Below are positions 12,482 to 14,285 of a stretch of 14,285 nt of DNA, piece after piece. The translations under genes were made by a program, and so were the position numbers. Positions within the stretch are counted from its first letter, which is position 1. The number at the start of each line of letters is the position of its first letter. Source of the DNA: an uncultured Collinsella sp. (GTDB lineage Bacteria > Actinomycetota > Coriobacteriia > Coriobacteriales > Coriobacteriaceae); assembly GCA_900544065.1 (NCBI GenBank), contig UQTR01000058.1, positions 1-14,285 of the forward strand. The letters are read 5' to 3'. The notes below the pieces were generated by a model that saw only the letters and a program-made list of their open reading frames with translations, was not told the DNA's origin and did no database searches.

Positions 12482-13663
12482 ATGAAAGAACTCTCCAACC
12501 GCACGGCAACGTTTACCGATTCCGTCATCCGCCGCATGACGCGCATCTCCAATAAGTACGGCGCCGTTAACCTGTCGCAGGGCTTCCCCGACTTTGATCC
12601 CCCGGCGCAGCTGCTCGATAGCCTCAGCACCATCGCCACCGACCCCAAGCCGCTTTACCACCAGTACTCCATCACCTGGGGCTCCCAGGCCATGCGTGAG
12701 GCGCTTGCCGCCAAGCAGGAGCACTTTATGGGCATGCCGATCAACCCCAACGAGAACATCGTGGTCACCTGCGGCTCCACCGAGGCCATGATGGCCGCCA
12801 TGATGACGGTCACAAACCCCGGCGACAAGGTCGTCATTTTCTCGCCATTCTACGAGAACTACGGCGCTGACACCATTCTCTCGGGGGCCGAGCCCATCTA
12901 TGTGCCGCTCAACCCGCCCACCTTTGACTTCGACCGTGAGGTCCTCGAGGCGGCCTTCCGCGACAACGATCCCAAGGCGATCGTCCTGTGCAACCCGTCC
13001 AACCCCTGCGGCAAAGTCTTTACCCGCGAGGAGCTCGCCTTTATCGCCGACCTGTGCAAAAAGTATGACGCCTACTGCATCACCGACGAGGTCTACGAGC
13101 ACATCGTCTACGCGCCCCACGAGCACGTGTACATGGCCACGCTGCCCGGCATGTTTGAGCGCACCATCAGCTGCAGCTCGCTGTCCAAGACCTACTCCAT
13201 CACCGGCTGGCGCCTGGGCTACACCATCGCTCCAGCCGAAATCACCGAGCGCATCAAGAAGGTCCACGACTTCCTCACCGTGGGTGCCGCCGCTCCTCTG
13301 CAGGAAGCCGTCGTCACCGCCCTCAATTTCGACGATAGCTATTACCGGGAGGTCCTCGACCTCTATACCGCCAAGCGCGACCTGTTCTGCCAGGGACTCG
13401 ACAGCATCGGCCTCACGCACAACGTACCGCAGGGCGCCTACTACGTGATGATGGATATCTCGGAGTTTGGCTATGACAGCGACCTCGACTTCTGCGAGGA
13501 TTTGGCCTCCAAGGTGGGCGTGGGCGCCGTTCCGGGCTCCAGCTTCTTCCGCGAGTCCGTCAACCACCTCATCCGCTTCCACTTTGCCAAGCGTGACGAG
13601 ACGCTCAACGCGGCATTGGAGAACCTTAAGTCCCTGCGTGATAAAATCGAGCCGCGCGGGTAA
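12482..13663 (+). CDS. PLP-dependent aminotransferase, class I/II
   Basis: 393 residues of fold-type I aminotransferase. The N-terminal LSQGFPDFDPP (31-41) and HQYSITWGSQAMREALA (60-76) are typical of the aspartate/kynurenine/methionine aminotransferase group. Conserved sites: Asn174 (NPSNPCGK), Asp202 and Tyr205 (ITDEVYEH), PLP-linking Lys236 (SSLSKTYSITGWRLGY), Arg244, and substrate-carboxylate Arg365 (HLIRFHFA). Cytosolic; it would transfer an amino group from an amino acid to a 2-oxoacid. The exact substrate cannot be read from the sequence. ATG 12482 follows AAAGGA; the ATG at 12464 has no good binding site. Single-gene unit closed by its own terminator; no biosynthetic neighbours help assign a pathway. 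Confidence 0.92.
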   Translation: MKELSNRTATFTDSVIRRMTRISNKYGAVNLSQGFPDFDPPAQLLDSLSTIATDPKPLYHQYSITWGSQAMREALAAKQEHFMGMPINPNENIVVTCGSTEAMMAAMMTVTNPGDKVVIFSPFYENYGADTILSGAEPIYVPLNPPTFDFDREVLEAAFRDNDPKAIVLCNPSNPCGKVFTREELAFIADLCKKYDAYCITDEVYEHIVYAPHEHVYMATLPGMFERTISCSSLSKTYSITGWRLGYTIAPAEITERIKKVHDFLTVGAAAPLQEAVVTALNFDDSYYREVLDLYTAKRDLFCQGLDSIGLTHNVPQGAYYVMMDISEFGYDSDLDFCEDLASKVGVGAVPGSSFFRESVNHLIRFHFAKRDETLNAALENLKSLRDKIEPRG

Positions 13664-13688
13664 GGACGGCCAATAACTAAAGGCACTA

Positions 13689-13729
13689 AAGAAACCTCGT
13701 GAACCCGTTGGGCCACGAGGTTTCTTTTT
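13689..13729 (+). terminator. Strong terminator of the aminotransferase gene
   Basis: AAGAAACCTCGTG (13689-13701) pairs with CACGAGGTTTCTT (13714-13726) over a 12-base loop with an inner CCC/GGG, followed by a T-run to 13729. It is 25 bases past the stop codon. Confidence 0.92.
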
Positions 13730-13758
13730 ATAGCGACCTCATTCATTTTTTAGAGCGC

Positions 13759-13764
13759 TATACT
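13759..13764 (+). promoter_or_regulatory. -10 element of the ROK kinase gene
   Basis: TATACT is a strong -10 hexamer about 39 bases before the kinase start. The expected -35 position shows no good match (GACCTC at 13735-13740, 18-bp spacer), so the promoter may need an activator. Confidence 0.4.
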
Positions 13765-13802
13765 TTAGAGAAGGAGCAACTCGTCCCGGAGAGAGGAATA
13801 CT

Positions 13803-14285
13803 ATGGCAGAGCAGCAGCTTATCGGAGCGCTCGAGGCCGGCGGCACCAAGATGGTCTGCGCCACGGGCTATGCAGACGGTACGGTCCTGGAGCGTGAGCA
13901 GATCGCGACCACGACCCCGCAGGAGACCGTTGAGGCCGTCAACGCATGGTTTGCGAACAAGGGCATCGCCGCGCTGGGCATCGGCGCCTTTGGCCCCACC
14001 GCAGTCAACCCTGCCTCGCCCCAATACGGCAAGATCCTGGAGACGCCCAAAACGGCATGGCGCTACTTTGACCTGCTGGGCACCATCCAAAACGAGCTCA
14101 ATATCCCCTGCGGCTACGACACCGACGTCAACGTCGCCTGCCTGGGCGAGGTCACCTTTGGTTGCGCCCAGGGCCTCACTGACGTGGTGTATCTGACCAT
14201 CGGTACCGGCGTGGGCGCCGGCGTGCTCTCGGGCGGTAAGCTCGTGCACGGCATGATGCATCCCGAAGCCGGCCACATCCTGGTC
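13803..14285 (+). CDS. ROK-family sugar kinase, fructokinase-like (partial)
   Basis: The first 161 codons of a ROK kinase, cut by the window end. LIGALEAGGTKMVCATG (6-22) holds the ATP phosphate loop (AGGTK). ALGIGAFGPTAVNP (57-70) is the fructokinase-type GxFGP segment. Catalytic Asp108 is in YDTDVNVACLGE, LTIGTGVGAGVLSGGK (131-146) is the second phosphate motif, and HPEAGH (153-158) begins the ROK zinc-site region. LEAGGTK, TDVN and HPExGH together favour a fructokinase or related hexose kinase over ROK repressors, which carry an N-terminal HTH that is absent here. ATG 13803 follows GAGAGGA. It phosphorylates a hexose in the cytosol; fructose is the likely substrate. The C-terminal half is outside the window. 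Confidence 0.9.
   Translation, partial: MAEQQLIGALEAGGTKMVCATGYADGTVLEREQIATTTPQETVEAVNAWFANKGIAALGIGAFGPTAVNPASPQYGKILETPKTAWRYFDLLGTIQNELNIPCGYDTDVNVACLGEVTFGCAQGLTDVVYLTIGTGVGAGVLSGGKLVHGMMHPEAGHILV

Noticed and set aside
12344..13582. 412-codon minus-strand open frame opposite the aminotransferase
   Set aside because: Shadow of a clear PLP aminotransferase; it also overlaps the tRNA promoter.
1..14285. CRISPR array, riboswitch or rRNA
   Set aside because: No regularly spaced direct repeats with unique spacers, no recognisable riboswitch core in the leaders, and no rRNA sequence seen on either strand.

Overview
The window looks like one end of a draft contig from a high-GC, Gram-positive-type anaerobe. 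It carries a SUF operon that uses the Zn-type protein SufU (no SufE or SufA), an IscU-like scaffold paired with a GGGtGRT protein, A/G-rich Shine-Dalgarno sequences and strong GC bias at third codon positions. A gut member of the Coriobacteriia such as Collinsella fits best, but that is inference without a search. Bases 1-41 are not genomic: they are Illumina Nextera adapter including an 8-base index, so biology starts at 42.

Layout. 42-185 (-): the first 48 codons of a secreted protein, cut by the adapter. 325-756 (-): an Rrf2/IscR-like regulator with three cysteines. 757-980: a divergent control region with four alternating TGGGACAAA/TTTGTCCCA boxes exactly 22 bp apart, then an inverted repeat over the -35 of the suf promoter. 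981-6226 (+): sufC-sufB-sufD-sufS-sufU, tightly spaced or overlapping, ending in a further pair of the same boxes at the same spacing and then a terminator. 6292-7092 (-): a REP-associated tyrosine (Y1) transposase. 7093-7495: a long intergenic region. 7496-9253 (+): a two-gene operon of an IscU/NifU-like scaffold and a GGGtGRT protein, closed by a strong terminator. 9510-11036 (+): a FAD flavoprotein of the fumarate reductase/L-aspartate oxidase type. 11198-12057 (+): dinD broken by a one-base frameshift. 12141-12316 (-): tRNA-Lys(CTT) and tRNA-His(GTG) with their own promoter and terminator. 12482-13663 (+): a class I/II aminotransferase. 13803 to the end (+): the start of a ROK sugar kinase.

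The main theme is iron-sulfur cluster biogenesis. SufS and SufU supply sulfur, SufBCD assembles the cluster, and the Rrf2 protein is placed to sense cluster status and control the operon. The second operon adds another scaffold-like protein next to a protein of unknown function, and is probably highly expressed. The two most interesting items are this scaffold/GGGtGRT pair and the 22-bp-phased box arrays found at both ends of the suf operon. The arrays may be a shared operator or REP-like elements linked to the neighbouring transposase.
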